Positions 8,469 through 16,997 of a stretch of 64,000 bases of DNA are shown one piece after another. Both the position numbers and the translations under genes were made by a program. The stretch's first letter is position 1, and the number at the start of each line of letters is the position of its first letter. The stretch covers positions 16,586 through 80,585 of the forward strand of contig JADMII010000004.1 of the NCBI GenBank assembly GCA_015478665.1, written 5' to 3'. This stretch comes from Dehalococcoidia bacterium. Lineage in GTDB: Bacteria; Chloroflexota; Dehalococcoidia; DSTF01; JACRBR01. Below the pieces are notes generated by a model, which saw only the letters and a list, made by a program, of their open reading frames with translations, was not told the DNA's origin and ran no database searches.

Positions 8469-9658
8469 TGATCGAGAAGCGCAGCGGCCCGCTGTCCGAC
8501 GTGCGCGTCGTCGACCTGACGCAGGCGCTCGCCGGCCCCTTCTGCACGATGCTGCTCGCCGACCTGGGCGCCGATGTGATCAAGGTCGAACCGCCGCGCG
8601 GCGACATGACGCGCGCGATGCCGCCGTGGCCGGGAGAGACCGCGCCGAAGACCTACGGCGGCTACTTCGGCAGCGTCAACCGCAATAAGCGCAGCATCAT
8701 CCTCGACCTGCGCAAGGAGGACGACCGCGAGACGCTCTTCCGCCTCGTCGAGACGGCCGATGCCTTCACCGAGAACTCGAAGGTCGGCGTCATGGACCGC
8801 CTGGGCGTTGGCTACGAGACGCTGCGCGCGCGCAACACGCGCATCGTCTACGCCGCCGTCCGCGGCTTCGGCGACCCGCGCACCGGCGCCAGCCCCTACG
8901 CCGAGTGGCCGGCGTTCGACATCATCGCCCAGTCGATGGGCGGCATGGTGGGCATCACCGGTGCGAAGGGGCAGCCCGGTGTGCCGGCCGGCGCCAGCGT
9001 CGGCGATCTGTTCCCCGGCACACTGGCGGCGCTCGGCGTCGTCGCGGCGGTGCATCACGCGCGCAACAGCGGCGAGGGCCAGTTCCTCGATGTCTCGATG
9101 TACGACGCCATCCTCGCCCTGTGCGAGAACATGGTCTATCACTACGCCTATCACCGCCGCACGCTCGACCCGCGCGGCAACGGCCACGCCGCCCTCTCGC
9201 CGTTCGATGTCTATCCCACCGCCGATGGCGCCATCGCCGTCGCCGCACCGACGCCCAAGCACTGGGCGCTGCTCTGCGCGATCATCGACCGCGTCGACCT
9301 CATCGACGACGAACGCACGTACGACAACATCGCCCGCCTGAGGCACCGCGATCTCGTCGACGACGCCGTCTCGGCGTGGACGCGCGGACGGACGAAGGCG
9401 CAGATCGTCGAAGAGCTCGGCGGCCGCGTGCCCGTCGGGCCCGTGAACGTCGCGCCGGACATCTTCGCCGACCGGCACGTCGCGGCGCGCGACATGCTCG
9501 TGGCGGTGGATCACCCCGAGCGCGACGAGCCGGTGCTGATGCCAAACTCGCCGATTAAGCTCACCGCCACCCCTTCGGGCATCTACCGGCCGCCGCCGCT
9601 CCTCGGTCAGCACACCGACGAAGTCCTCCGCGAGCTCGGGCTGCCGCCGCGCGGCTAG
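8468..9658 (+). CDS. CaiB/BaiF class III CoA-transferase 1
   Basis: 396 residues, family III CoA-transferase that moves CoA between a carboxylic acid and an acyl-CoA. Family landmarks are VVDLTQALAGPFCTMLLADLGADVIKVEPP at the N-terminus (split here as LAGPFCTMLLADLGADVIK), VNRNKRSIILDLR, and GASVGDLFPGTLAALG around the catalytic Asp position. The C-terminal landmark is LLGQHTDEVLRELG. The ATG at 8468 shares one base with the upstream TGA. As last gene of the MaoC/ACAD operon it probably activates the acid those enzymes process. Class III members act on formyl, carnitine, mesaconate, succinyl and bile-acid CoA; specificity is not readable here. Confidence 0.92.
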   Translation: MIEKRSGPLSDVRVVDLTQALAGPFCTMLLADLGADVIKVEPPRGDMTRAMPPWPGETAPKTYGGYFGSVNRNKRSIILDLRKEDDRETLFRLVETADAFTENSKVGVMDRLGVGYETLRARNTRIVYAAVRGFGDPRTGASPYAEWPAFDIIAQSMGGMVGITGAKGQPGVPAGASVGDLFPGTLAALGVVAAVHHARNSGEGQFLDVSMYDAILALCENMVYHYAYHRRTLDPRGNGHAALSPFDVYPTADGAIAVAAPTPKHWALLCAIIDRVDLIDDERTYDNIARLRHRDLVDDAVSAWTRGRTKAQIVEELGGRVPVGPVNVAPDIFADRHVAARDMLVAVDHPERDEPVLMPNSPIKLTATPSGIYRPPPLLGQHTDEVLRELGLPPRG

Positions 9659-9701
9659 CGCGCTCGGGCCGGCAGGCGGCGTGGAAGGTAACGCCGGCGC
9701 C

Positions 9702-9730
9702 TTGACACTCGCATCTCCGGACTGTGATCT
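9702..9730 (+). promoter_or_regulatory. Promoter of molybdenum hydroxylase operon
   Basis: Perfect -35 TTGACA (9702-9707), 17-base spacer, -10 TGATCT (9725-9730), then 6 bases to the ATG at 9737. This is the best-supported example of the leaderless layout in the window, because the -35 is consensus. Confidence 0.65.
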
Positions 9731-9736
9731 GTAGGC

Positions 9737-10204
9737 ATGGTCACACTGCAGATCAACGGACAGACGCGCGACGCGCCGGATGCCGCCCGCAACCTGCTCA
9801 GCTACATCCGCTTCGACGCCCGCCTCACCGGCACGAAGTACGGCTGCGGCGAAGGGCTGTGCGGGGCCTGCACCGTGCTCGTCGATGGCCAGCCGCTGCG
9901 TGCGTGCACGACGACCGTTGGCGCCGTCGCCGGCGGCGCCATCACGACGGTCGAAGGCTTGGCGCGCGATGGCGTGCTGCATCCGGTGCAGCAGGCGTTC
10001 GTCGAGGAGTCGGCGATGCAGTGCGGCTACTGCATCCCCGGCTTCATCATGACCTCCGTGGCGCTGCTGGGCCGCGAGCAGCGGCCGACGCGCGGGCAGA
10101 TCCGCGAGGCGCTCTCGCTCAACATGTGCCGCTGCGGCACCTACCAGCGCATCCTCGACGCCGTCGAGAAGGCGGCGCAGGCGACGGAAGGCGCCGCGCG
10201 ATGA
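9737..10204 (+). CDS. Molybdenum hydroxylase small subunit, [2Fe-2S]2 (IorA/CoxS-like)
   Basis: 155-residue electron-transfer subunit. Plant-type [2Fe-2S] ligands are in YGCGEGLCGACTVLVDG plus a later Cys (LRACTTTV). The second, xanthine-oxidase-type cluster is bound by AMQCGYCIPGF and LNMCRCGTYQRI. Length matches CoxS/IorA/NdhS. It overlaps the large-subunit start by 4 bases (ATGA). No FAD subunit gene (CoxM type) is adjacent, pointing to an IorAB/NicAB-like two-subunit enzyme that passes electrons to another acceptor. Confidence 0.93.
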   Translation: MVTLQINGQTRDAPDAARNLLSYIRFDARLTGTKYGCGEGLCGACTVLVDGQPLRACTTTVGAVAGGAITTVEGLARDGVLHPVQQAFVEESAMQCGYCIPGFIMTSVALLGREQRPTRGQIREALSLNMCRCGTYQRILDAVEKAAQATEGAAR

Positions 10205-12282
10205 GCGACCGCAACGCCGCCACGGCCGCCGGCCTGCGCATCACGGGCGACGTCCACACGGGCCCGCCACCGGCGCGTACGAGCTACGCCCGCGCCGCCT
10301 ACGCCAACACGGCGCCGGACGCGACGAAGGCGACGTGGCTCGTCGTGCACGCCGACGGCACGGCGACCGCCTACGCCGGCAAGGTCGAGTACGGCCAAGG
10401 CATCCGTACCGGCCTGGCGATCGAGGTGGCCGACGAGCTACGGCTGCCCGTCGCCGCCGTCGAAGTCGTGCTCGGCGATACGGAGCTGGTGCCCTGGGAC
10501 ATGGGCACGTTCGGCAGCCAGTCGACGGCGCGCGTCGGGCTGCAGCTGCGGAAGGCCGCCGCCACCGCCCGCGAGGCGCTGCTCGAGCTGGCGGCGGACC
10601 GCTTCGACCTGCCGGCGGGCGGCCTGCGCGCCGAGGCCGGCCGCGTGAAGGCCGATGGCGACGGCGGCCGCAGCGCCACGTACGCGGAGCTGCTCGCCGG
10701 CCAGAGCGTCGAGCGCGAGCTGGCCGATGACGTCGCGCTGATGCCGCCCGCCGGCTTCACGCAGATGGCGCGGCCACAGCGTCGCATCGATGCCGACGCG
10801 CGCGTCACCGGCGCCGCCGTCTACGCCCGGGATGTGATGGTCGACGGCATGCTCTTCGCCGCCGTGCTCCGCTGGCCGGCGGCCGGCGCCCGCCTCCGCG
10901 ACGTCGACACCAGCACGGCCGAGCGCATGCCCGGCGTCGCGCGCGTCGTCCGCGACGGACACCTCGTCGGCGTCCTCGCCGACAGCGACGAGCATGCGGC
11001 GGCCGGCGTGGCGGTGCTGCGGGCGCAGTGGGACGAGCCCGGCGAGTCACCGGCGACGCCGGTCGACCTGCCGGCGCTCCTCGTCGAGAGCGGCCGCGAC
11101 CCCTACGTGACGCAGGAAGCCGGCGCCCCGGAGGACGCCTTCCGGGGCGCGGCCGGCGTGCTGGAGGCCACGTACTTCATCCCCTACGTCTCGAACGCGC
11201 CGATGGAGCCGCGTGCCGCCGTCGCGCGCTGGGACGGCGACCGTCTGACGGTATGGGCCGGCACGCAGCGGCCATTCGGCATCCGCAGCGAGCTGGCGCA
11301 GCGCTTCGGGATCGAGGAGTCGGCGGTGCGCGTCATCGCGCCGGAGATCGGCGGCGGCTTCGGCAGCAAGAGCCCCTACCCGGTCGCGCACGAGGCGGCG
11401 CGGCTGGCACGCATCGCCGGCTGTCCGGTGCGCGTCGCCTACACGCGCGCCGAGGACATGGCGTACGCCACGTTTCGGCCGGCGGCGCTGATCACCATCA
11501 AGAGCGGCTTCATGTCCGACGGCAAGCTCGTCGCCTGGCGGTTCGAGGGCTATCACGCCGGCGACCGGCCGTTCCTCGGCCGACGCGGCTCCGAGACGCC
11601 GTACGACGTGCCGCACGTGAAGGTCACCACCTACACCTCCGACAGCCCGCTGCCGACCGGCTCGTACCGTTCGCTGGGCGCCGCCGTCAACCACTTCGCC
11701 CGCGAGTCGCACATGGACGAGATCGCCGCGGCGGTGGGTATCGACACCGTCGAGCTGCGGCTGCGCAACCTCTCGGACGCGCGCTTCCGCCGCGTGCTGG
11801 AGCGCGCCGCGGCGGCCCACGGCTGGAGCGCGGAGGCGCCGCCTTCGAAGCGCGGCCAAGGCGTCGCCATCGGCATCGACGTCGGCAGCTACTGCGCGAC
11901 CGTCGCGCAGCTCGACGTGCAGGGCAGCGAGGTGCGCGTCGAGCGCGTCACGGCGGCGCTCGACTGTGGGCTGACGGTGAACCCGGACGGCGCCCGCAAC
12001 CAGGTCGAAGGCTCGGTCGTCATGGGCATGGGGACGGCGCTCTACGAGGCGATCGATTTCCGCGGCGGCCGCGTGCTGAACGCCGGCTTCACGCGCTACC
12101 GGGTGCCGCGGAGCAGCGATGCGCCGGCGGTCCAGGTGGAGCTCGTCGGCGACGACGACACGCCGTCGACGGGCGCCGGCGAGCCCGGCATCGTGCCCAT
12201 CGCCGCGGCCATCGCCAACGCCGTCTTCGACCGCACCGGCACGCGCCTGCGCGAGCTGCCGCTCCAACGCGTGCTGCGCTAG
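10201..12282 (+). CDS. Molybdenum hydroxylase large subunit (IorB-like)
   Basis: 693-residue Mo-pterin subunit. The segment AGKVEYGQGIRTGLAIEVADEL lies at the N-terminus (quoted as EYGQGIRTGLAIEVADEL), whereas in xanthine dehydrogenases this GQG motif comes late, so the order is the permuted one seen in IorB/nicotinate-hydroxylase relatives. Further motifs are RRIDADARVTGAAVYARD, EIGGGFGSK, and near the C-terminus the catalytic Glu in STGAGEPGIVPIAAA. It hydroxylates a heteroaromatic or aldehyde carbon with water as oxygen source; substrate unknown. The start ATG at 10201 overlaps the small-subunit stop; open sequence upstream belongs to the other frame. XdhC and MocA genes follow. Confidence 0.92.
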   Translation: MSDRNAATAAGLRITGDVHTGPPPARTSYARAAYANTAPDATKATWLVVHADGTATAYAGKVEYGQGIRTGLAIEVADELRLPVAAVEVVLGDTELVPWDMGTFGSQSTARVGLQLRKAAATAREALLELAADRFDLPAGGLRAEAGRVKADGDGGRSATYAELLAGQSVERELADDVALMPPAGFTQMARPQRRIDADARVTGAAVYARDVMVDGMLFAAVLRWPAAGARLRDVDTSTAERMPGVARVVRDGHLVGVLADSDEHAAAGVAVLRAQWDEPGESPATPVDLPALLVESGRDPYVTQEAGAPEDAFRGAAGVLEATYFIPYVSNAPMEPRAAVARWDGDRLTVWAGTQRPFGIRSELAQRFGIEESAVRVIAPEIGGGFGSKSPYPVAHEAARLARIAGCPVRVAYTRAEDMAYATFRPAALITIKSGFMSDGKLVAWRFEGYHAGDRPFLGRRGSETPYDVPHVKVTTYTSDSPLPTGSYRSLGAAVNHFARESHMDEIAAAVGIDTVELRLRNLSDARFRRVLERAAAAHGWSAEAPPSKRGQGVAIGIDVGSYCATVAQLDVQGSEVRVERVTAALDCGLTVNPDGARNQVEGSVVMGMGTALYEAIDFRGGRVLNAGFTRYRVPRSSDAPAVQVELVGDDDTPSTGAGEPGIVPIAAAIANAVFDRTGTRLRELPLQRVLR

Positions 12283-12382
12283 CCAGCCGCGCGCGCTGTA
12301 CCCCTGCCAGCGCTGAGCCGGTGCAAGCCATATCGCCGGCCCGCCGCCGCCCGCCGGCGACGCTGCGGCCCGGCGAATCCGC

Positions 12383-12388
12383 TACGCT
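12383..12388 (+). promoter_or_regulatory. -10 box, leaderless type, for xdhC
   Basis: TACGCT ends 6 bases before the GTG at 12395. No ribosome binding site is visible. It lets xdhC and mocA be expressed separately from the hydroxylase subunits. Confidence 0.5.
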
Positions 12389-12394
12389 GATCCC

Positions 12395-13522
12395 GTGATC
12401 ACGACGGACCTCCTCGACGAGATGGCGCGGCTGCTCGCGGCCGGGCGGCCGTTCGCGCTGGGCACGCTCATCGACACGCGCGGTTCGACGCCGCAGAAGG
12501 CCGGCGCGCGCCTGCTCGTGCGCGCGGACGGCAGCACACTGGGAACGCTCGGCGGCGGCTGCGTCGAGGCGGAGGCCTGGCAGGCAGCGTCGGAGGCGCT
12601 CGCGTCGGACACGGCGCGCGTGCTCGACTTCGAGTTGACCGAGGACATCGCCGTCGACTACGGGCTGGCCTGCGGCGGCAACGAACGCATCTTCGTCGCG
12701 CCCGTACGGGGAACGACGGCGCCAGCGCTGGTCGCGGCGCTGCGGGAGGGCGCGCGCAGGCGACGGCGCGGCGCGCTCGTGACCGTGATCTCGCCGGCGG
12801 ACTCACTGCGCGCCGGCGAGATGCTCGCCGTCTGGGACGACGGGACGACGCAGGGCGCGGCCATCGTCGCCGGAGATGACGCGCTGGCCGCAGCGCGCGC
12901 CGTCATCGACGCGCCGCGGCCGCAGACGCACGTCATGCGCCTGCCCGATGGCGCCGAGCTGTTCGTCGAGCCGCTGGCGCCGCCGACCGAGGTGATCGTC
13001 GTCGGCGGCGGACACGTCGGGCGCGCCGTCGCCTCGGCGGCGAAGTTCCTCGGCCACGCCGTCGCCGTCATCGACGACCGCTCCGACTTCGCCAGCCGCG
13101 AGCGCTTCCCGGACGCCGACGCGCTCGTCGTCGGCGATGTCGAGCAGGAGCTGCTCGCCTACCCCGCGACGTCGAGCAGCGCGATCGTCATCGTCACGCG
13201 TGGGCACAAGTGGGATTACCAGGCGCTCTCCGCCGGCGCCCGCTCGCCGGCGTTCTACGTCGGCCTCATGGGCAGCCGGCGCAAGGTGGCGCTGATCTAC
13301 CGGCAGCTGATGATCGACGGCGTTCCCGAGTGGCGGCTGCGGCAGGTGCATGCGCCGATCGGCCTCGACATCGGCGCCGTCACGCCCGAGGAGATCGGCA
13401 TCAGCATCATCGCCGAGGTGACGCAGGCGCGCCGCGGCGGCACCGGCGCCCCGCTCACGGTCGATGCGCGGATCGTCGAGCGGCAGCACGCGCACGCCCA
13501 ACCGCGCACGGGCGGAGCCTGA
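12395..13522 (+). CDS. xdhC: XdhC/CoxI family molybdenum cofactor maturation protein
   Basis: 375 residues. The N-terminal XdhC domain carries LGTLIDTRGSTPQKAGARLL and LGGGCVEAEAW. The C-terminal Rossmann domain has GGGHVGRAVASAAKFLGHAV followed by an acidic DDR. A CxxGxN-like ACGGNERIFV lies between them. XdhC proteins bind molybdenum cofactor, promote its sulfuration and hand it to xanthine-dehydrogenase-family enzymes. The position directly after the hydroxylase subunits supports that role. GTG start; mocA follows after 4 bases. Confidence 0.92.
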   Translation: MITTDLLDEMARLLAAGRPFALGTLIDTRGSTPQKAGARLLVRADGSTLGTLGGGCVEAEAWQAASEALASDTARVLDFELTEDIAVDYGLACGGNERIFVAPVRGTTAPALVAALREGARRRRRGALVTVISPADSLRAGEMLAVWDDGTTQGAAIVAGDDALAAARAVIDAPRPQTHVMRLPDGAELFVEPLAPPTEVIVVGGGHVGRAVASAAKFLGHAVAVIDDRSDFASRERFPDADALVVGDVEQELLAYPATSSSAIVIVTRGHKWDYQALSAGARSPAFYVGLMGSRRKVALIYRQLMIDGVPEWRLRQVHAPIGLDIGAVTPEEIGISIIAEVTQARRGGTGAPLTVDARIVERQHAHAQPRTGGA

Positions 13523-13526
13523 CGCC

Positions 13527-14210
13527 GTGGCGCCGCCGGACATCGAAGCGCACCACGGCGTGCGCGGCAGGCCGTCGGTCTCGGCGATCCTGCTCGCCGC
13601 CGGCCGCTCCCGGCGCATGGGGATGCAGAAGGCGCTCCTGCCGTGGGGAGAAGCGACGCTGCTCGACTACCAGCTCCACCAGCTCGCCGCGGTCGATGCC
13701 GTCACCGAGATCGTCGTCGTCACCGGCTACAACGCCGAGGCGCTGATGCCGCGCATCGACGGCGCTGCGAAGGCGCGTACGGCACACAACGCGGCCTTCG
13801 ACGACGGCAAGGCCGGCTCCGTCCGGACGGGCGCCTCCGCCGTCGATGCGCGTGCCTGGGCGGTGCTGCTGCTCGCCGTCGACCAGCCGCGCCCGGCGGC
13901 GCTCCTGCGGACGCTCGTGGAAGCGCACGCGCGCGGCGCATCGATTACGGCGCCGGCGTGCGAAGGACGGCGCGGCCACCCGCTGATGTTCGATGCAGCG
14001 CTGCTGCCGGAGCTGCGCGCGGTCGACGAGGCGTCGCTGGGCGTACGCGCCGTGCTCGAGCGCCACGCGGCCGCGGTCCGCGACGTCACCATCGATGACC
14101 CGGCGGCGCTCGTCGACATCAACACGCCCGAGGACGCGGTACGCGCGCGCGAGCTCCCGGTGTTCGCGGCGGCGTCGGCTGAGGGCGGCCGTCGCGTGGT
14201 GCGTGGGTAG
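13527..14210 (+). CDS. mocA: MocA-like molybdenum cofactor nucleotidyltransferase
   Basis: 227 residues with the nucleotidyltransferase signature LLAAGRSRRMGMQKALLPW and the metal-site Asp in LLLAVDQPRP, typical of MobA/MocA. MocA makes the cytosine dinucleotide form of the cofactor used by CO-dehydrogenase-family hydroxylases. The GTG at 13527 is chosen because GGCGGAG (13511-13517) lies 9 bases upstream and the fold begins soon after; it is 4 bases past xdhC. Linkage to a molybdenum hydroxylase favours MocA over MobA or an unrelated sugar nucleotidyltransferase. Confidence 0.85.
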   Translation: MAPPDIEAHHGVRGRPSVSAILLAAGRSRRMGMQKALLPWGEATLLDYQLHQLAAVDAVTEIVVVTGYNAEALMPRIDGAAKARTAHNAAFDDGKAGSVRTGASAVDARAWAVLLLAVDQPRPAALLRTLVEAHARGASITAPACEGRRGHPLMFDAALLPELRAVDEASLGVRAVLERHAAAVRDVTIDDPAALVDINTPEDAVRARELPVFAAASAEGGRRVVRG

Positions 14211-14234
14211 CAGTTCTCGTTCGCACGGTGGTGC

Positions 14235-14240
14235 TATACT
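14235..14240 (+). promoter_or_regulatory. Extended -10 for methyltransferase gene
   Basis: TGC-TATACT, 10 bases before the ATG at 14251, giving a 5' leader of only a few bases. -35 not convincing. Confidence 0.5.
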
Positions 14241-14250
14241 CCGGCGCGAG

Positions 14251-14898
14251 ATGAAGCCCGAAGGACATCGCTGGTTCGCCGCTACCTACGCGCTGCAGAC
14301 GCGCTTCACCGAGCGCGGGCGCATGCTCGAGGCGCGTCGGCGGCTGCTCGCCGGCCTGCGCGGCGACGTGCTCGAGATCGGCGCCGGCACCGGAGCCAAC
14401 TTCGCGCACTACCCGCCCGAAGCGCGCGTCATCGCCATCGAGCCTGACCCGCACATGCTGCGGCGCGCGCAGGCGACGCTCGCCGCGCTCCCCGCGCGCA
14501 ACATCGATGTGCGCCTCGCGCCGGCGGAGCACCTGCCCTTCGACGACGCCTCGTTCGATGCGGCGGTGACGACGCTGGTGCTGTGCAGCGTCGGCGACCT
14601 CGCGCAGTCGCTCGCCGAACTGCGGCGCGTGCTGCGGCCCGGCGGCGAGCTGCGCTTCATGGAGCACGTGCGCGGCGAAGGCGCGCTGGTCCGCGTACAG
14701 TCGCTCGCGCAGCCGGTCTGGGGCTGGTGCGCCGCCGGCTGCCACCTCGATCGCCGGATCGAAGACGCGCTGCGGGCCGCGGGCTTCGAGATCAGCTCGC
14801 TCAAGCACAGCAAGCTCGCGCCGTGGCTGCCGATGATTCGCGGCGTCGCCACCGCGCCTTCGCCGGCCGCGGCGGACGCAACCCCGCCGGGCGGATGA
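14251..14898 (+). CDS. Class I SAM-dependent methyltransferase
   Basis: 215 residues. Motif I is LEIGAGTGANFAHY, the acidic strand-2 end is VIAIEPDPHML, motif II region is LPFDDASFDAAVTTLVLCSV, and LAELRRVLRPGGELRFMEHV follows. This is the UbiE/Methyltransf_11 layout; related proteins are often annotated as quinone or phospholipid methyltransferases, but no specific target is indicated. Starts right after an extended -10 box and overlaps the next gene by ATGA. Confidence 0.88.
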   Translation: MKPEGHRWFAATYALQTRFTERGRMLEARRRLLAGLRGDVLEIGAGTGANFAHYPPEARVIAIEPDPHMLRRAQATLAALPARNIDVRLAPAEHLPFDDASFDAAVTTLVLCSVGDLAQSLAELRRVLRPGGELRFMEHVRGEGALVRVQSLAQPVWGWCAAGCHLDRRIEDALRAAGFEISSLKHSKLAPWLPMIRGVATAPSPAAADATPPGG

Positions 14899-15323
14899 GC
14901 ATCGACGTCGTCGTCGCCCGCACGCCAGAAGAGCGTGATGCCGCCTTCCGGGTGCGGATCGCCGCCTTCGTCGTCGAGCAGCGCATCCCGCGCGCCGAGG
15001 AGCTTGACGCGCTGGATGCCACCGCGACGCACGCCGTCGGCTACGTCGACGGCAAGCCGGTCGCCGCCGGCCGCCTCGTGCTCGATGGCATGCAGGCGAA
15101 GATCGGGCGCATGGCGGTACTCAAGGAGCATCGTGGCCGCGGCTACGGCACCGCGATCCTCGCTGCGCTCGAGCGGGAGGCGCGGGCGCGCGGTCTGCGC
15201 CGCTGTCGGCTCAGCGCGCAGGTGCACGCCGCCGGGTTCTACGAGCGCGCCGGCTATACGCGCCTCGGCGATGTCTACGACGAGGTCGGCATTCCCCACG
15301 TGGGGATGGAGAAGGCGCTGTAG
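14895..15323 (+). CDS. GNAT N-acetyltransferase (ElaA-like)
   Basis: 142 residues. Fold order is VRIAAFVVEQRIPRAEELDALD (quoted core VEQRIPRAEELDALD), then AAGRLVLDGMQAKIGRMAVL and the acetyl-CoA loop HRGRGYGTAIL (Q/RxxGxG/A). It ends with the typical FYERAGYTRLGDVYDEVGIPH. The EQ..P.EELD motif is characteristic of ElaA/YjcF-type GNATs. ATGA overlap with the methyltransferase implies a two-gene operon. Acceptor unknown. Confidence 0.85.
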   Translation: MSIDVVVARTPEERDAAFRVRIAAFVVEQRIPRAEELDALDATATHAVGYVDGKPVAAGRLVLDGMQAKIGRMAVLKEHRGRGYGTAILAALEREARARGLRRCRLSAQVHAAGFYERAGYTRLGDVYDEVGIPHVGMEKAL

Positions 15324-15439
15324 CCGCGCCGGCGCGAACGGCGGGCGACGTCGGCGCAGGTCGTCGCGCGCCGCGTCTCCTCCGCGCGCCGATGCGGCCC
15401 GCCGCCGCCGCCGATCTTCATTCCGTCGTGTCGCGGCAC

Positions 15440-15445
15440 TATACT
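15440..15445 (+). promoter_or_regulatory. -10 box upstream of CoA-transferase 2
   Basis: TATACT, 43 bases before the GTG at 15489, giving a roughly 35-base leader that contains GGAAGGCAGG as ribosome binding site. -35 not clear. Confidence 0.4.
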
Positions 15446-15488
15446 CAGGCCACGCACAGGGCGGCGAAGCGCGGAAGGCAGGTGGTGT

Positions 15489-16784
15489 GTGACGGAAGGA
15501 CATCCCGGACCGCTCGCGGGCGTGCGCGTCCTCGAGTTCTCGGAGATCATCGCGGCGCCGTTCGGCGGCACGCTGCTGTCCGATATGGGCGCCGAGATCA
15601 TCAAGGTGGAGCCGCCGGCGGGCGACCCATGGCGTGGCTTCCAGCCGCTTGGCCTGCGCGAGGGCCGCGGCTACATCTCCCTCAACCGCGGCAAGCGCGG
15701 CATCGCCCTCGACCTGAACCTGCCCGAAGCGCGCGAGATCGTGCAGCAGCTGGCCAAGGAGATGGACGTCGTCATCGTCAACTACCGTCCTGACGTCTCG
15801 GCGAAGCTCGGCATCGACTACGCGACGCTCGCGGCCCTCAACCCGCGCCTCATCTACTGCGACAACACCGCCTTCGGCCGACGCGGCCCGTACGCGCACC
15901 GTCCCGGCTACGATCTCATCGCGCAGGCCGTCACGGGGCTGATGTCCGTCGAGGGGCGGCAGAAGGAGGGCGTGCCGCTGGTCAACGCGCTGCCTTCGGC
16001 GGACATCTCGACCGGCGTCGCCATCGCCTGGGGCGTCTGCGCCGCGCTGTACGCCCGCGAGCGCAGCGGCCGCGGCCAGCGCATCGACACGACTCTGATG
16101 TCGAGCGCGCTGGCGATCCAGGGCACGCGCTTCATGTCGATCGATGCGACCGACCTGGAGCGCCGGGAGCAGGCGCTGGAGAAGATCCACGAGCTGCGCC
16201 AGCACGGCGGCAGCTACCAGGAACAACTCGACGTCATCCTCGGCGTCCGGCCCGTCGTCGGCAACATCTACTATCGCGTCTACAAGACGGCCGATGGCTT
16301 CATCGCAGTCGGCTGCCTGAGCACGCCGCTGCGGCTGAAGCTGCTCGGCGCCATCGACATGCATGACTGGCGCATCGGCCTGCCGCCGAGCGAGGTCGAC
16401 GCCGCCGACCCGGAGGTGCAGCAGCGCGCCGAAGCGCTCGTGCAGCAGGCGGAGGCGATCTTCGCGGCGAAGACGACGGAAGAGTGGCTGCCGATCCTCG
16501 ACCGGGCCGGCGTGCCCGCCGGACCGCTGCGCTTCACGGAGGAGCTGCTGGACGATGAGCAGGTGCTCGAGAACAACTACGTCGTCGAGGTCGACCACCC
16601 GCTGATGGGCCCGGTGCGGATGGCGGGGCCGATGATCCAGATGAGCGAGACGCCGCTGCGCGTGCAGGGTCCCTCGCCGACGCTCGGGCAGCACACGGAC
16701 GACGTGCTCCATGAGCTGGGCTACGACGACGGGCGCATCGCCGGCCTGCGTGCTCGCGGCGTGCTCGGCGCGCTGCCCGGATAG
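15489..16784 (+). CDS. CaiB/BaiF class III CoA-transferase 2
   Basis: 431 residues. N-terminal VLEFSEIIAAPFGGTLLSDM leads into GAEIIKVEPPAGDPWRG; LNRGKRGIALDLNLPEARE and RRGPYAHRPGYDLIAQA follow, then LPSADISTGVAIAWG around the catalytic Asp. The tail has TLGQHTDDVLHELGY. An insertion of about 45 residues with charged helices (LERREQALEKIHELRQHGG) separates the two lobes. Monocistronic. Substrate pair unknown; only about 40% similar by eye to CoA-transferase 1, so not a recent duplicate. Confidence 0.9.
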   Translation: MTEGHPGPLAGVRVLEFSEIIAAPFGGTLLSDMGAEIIKVEPPAGDPWRGFQPLGLREGRGYISLNRGKRGIALDLNLPEAREIVQQLAKEMDVVIVNYRPDVSAKLGIDYATLAALNPRLIYCDNTAFGRRGPYAHRPGYDLIAQAVTGLMSVEGRQKEGVPLVNALPSADISTGVAIAWGVCAALYARERSGRGQRIDTTLMSSALAIQGTRFMSIDATDLERREQALEKIHELRQHGGSYQEQLDVILGVRPVVGNIYYRVYKTADGFIAVGCLSTPLRLKLLGAIDMHDWRIGLPPSEVDAADPEVQQRAEALVQQAEAIFAAKTTEEWLPILDRAGVPAGPLRFTEELLDDEQVLENNYVVEVDHPLMGPVRMAGPMIQMSETPLRVQGPSPTLGQHTDDVLHELGYDDGRIAGLRARGVLGALPG

Positions 16785-16855
16785 CCGCTGCCGGCGAGGC
16801 ACGAAGCGCGGAGGCCCGCCGCTGTTGCTCTCTTCGACGGTGGGATCATCGCCCG

Positions 16856-16882
16856 CCCGGTGCGCCCGGTGCGCCCCGTGCG
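16856..16882. repeat. Three tandem 9-base repeats
   Basis: CCCGGTGCG twice and CCCCGTGCG once, head to tail, in the spacer before the degenerate GGDEF gene. Possibly slippage; no function apparent. Confidence 0.6.
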
Positions 16883-16997
16883 CCGTCAGGCGATCGCCGG
16901 AGCGACTCGCGCGTGTTCCCCGATGTGGCCCGCAGCCGCGGCGCCGATGCACCGTGAGAAGGTGCGCGCGGCCGGCGGCGCTTCGAGGGGGAGCAGC

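Noticed and set aside
9723-9744. TGTGA...TCACA around the small-subunit start, CRP/FNR-like
   Set aside because: Spacing is 12 bases instead of 6 and the right half is inside the coding region.
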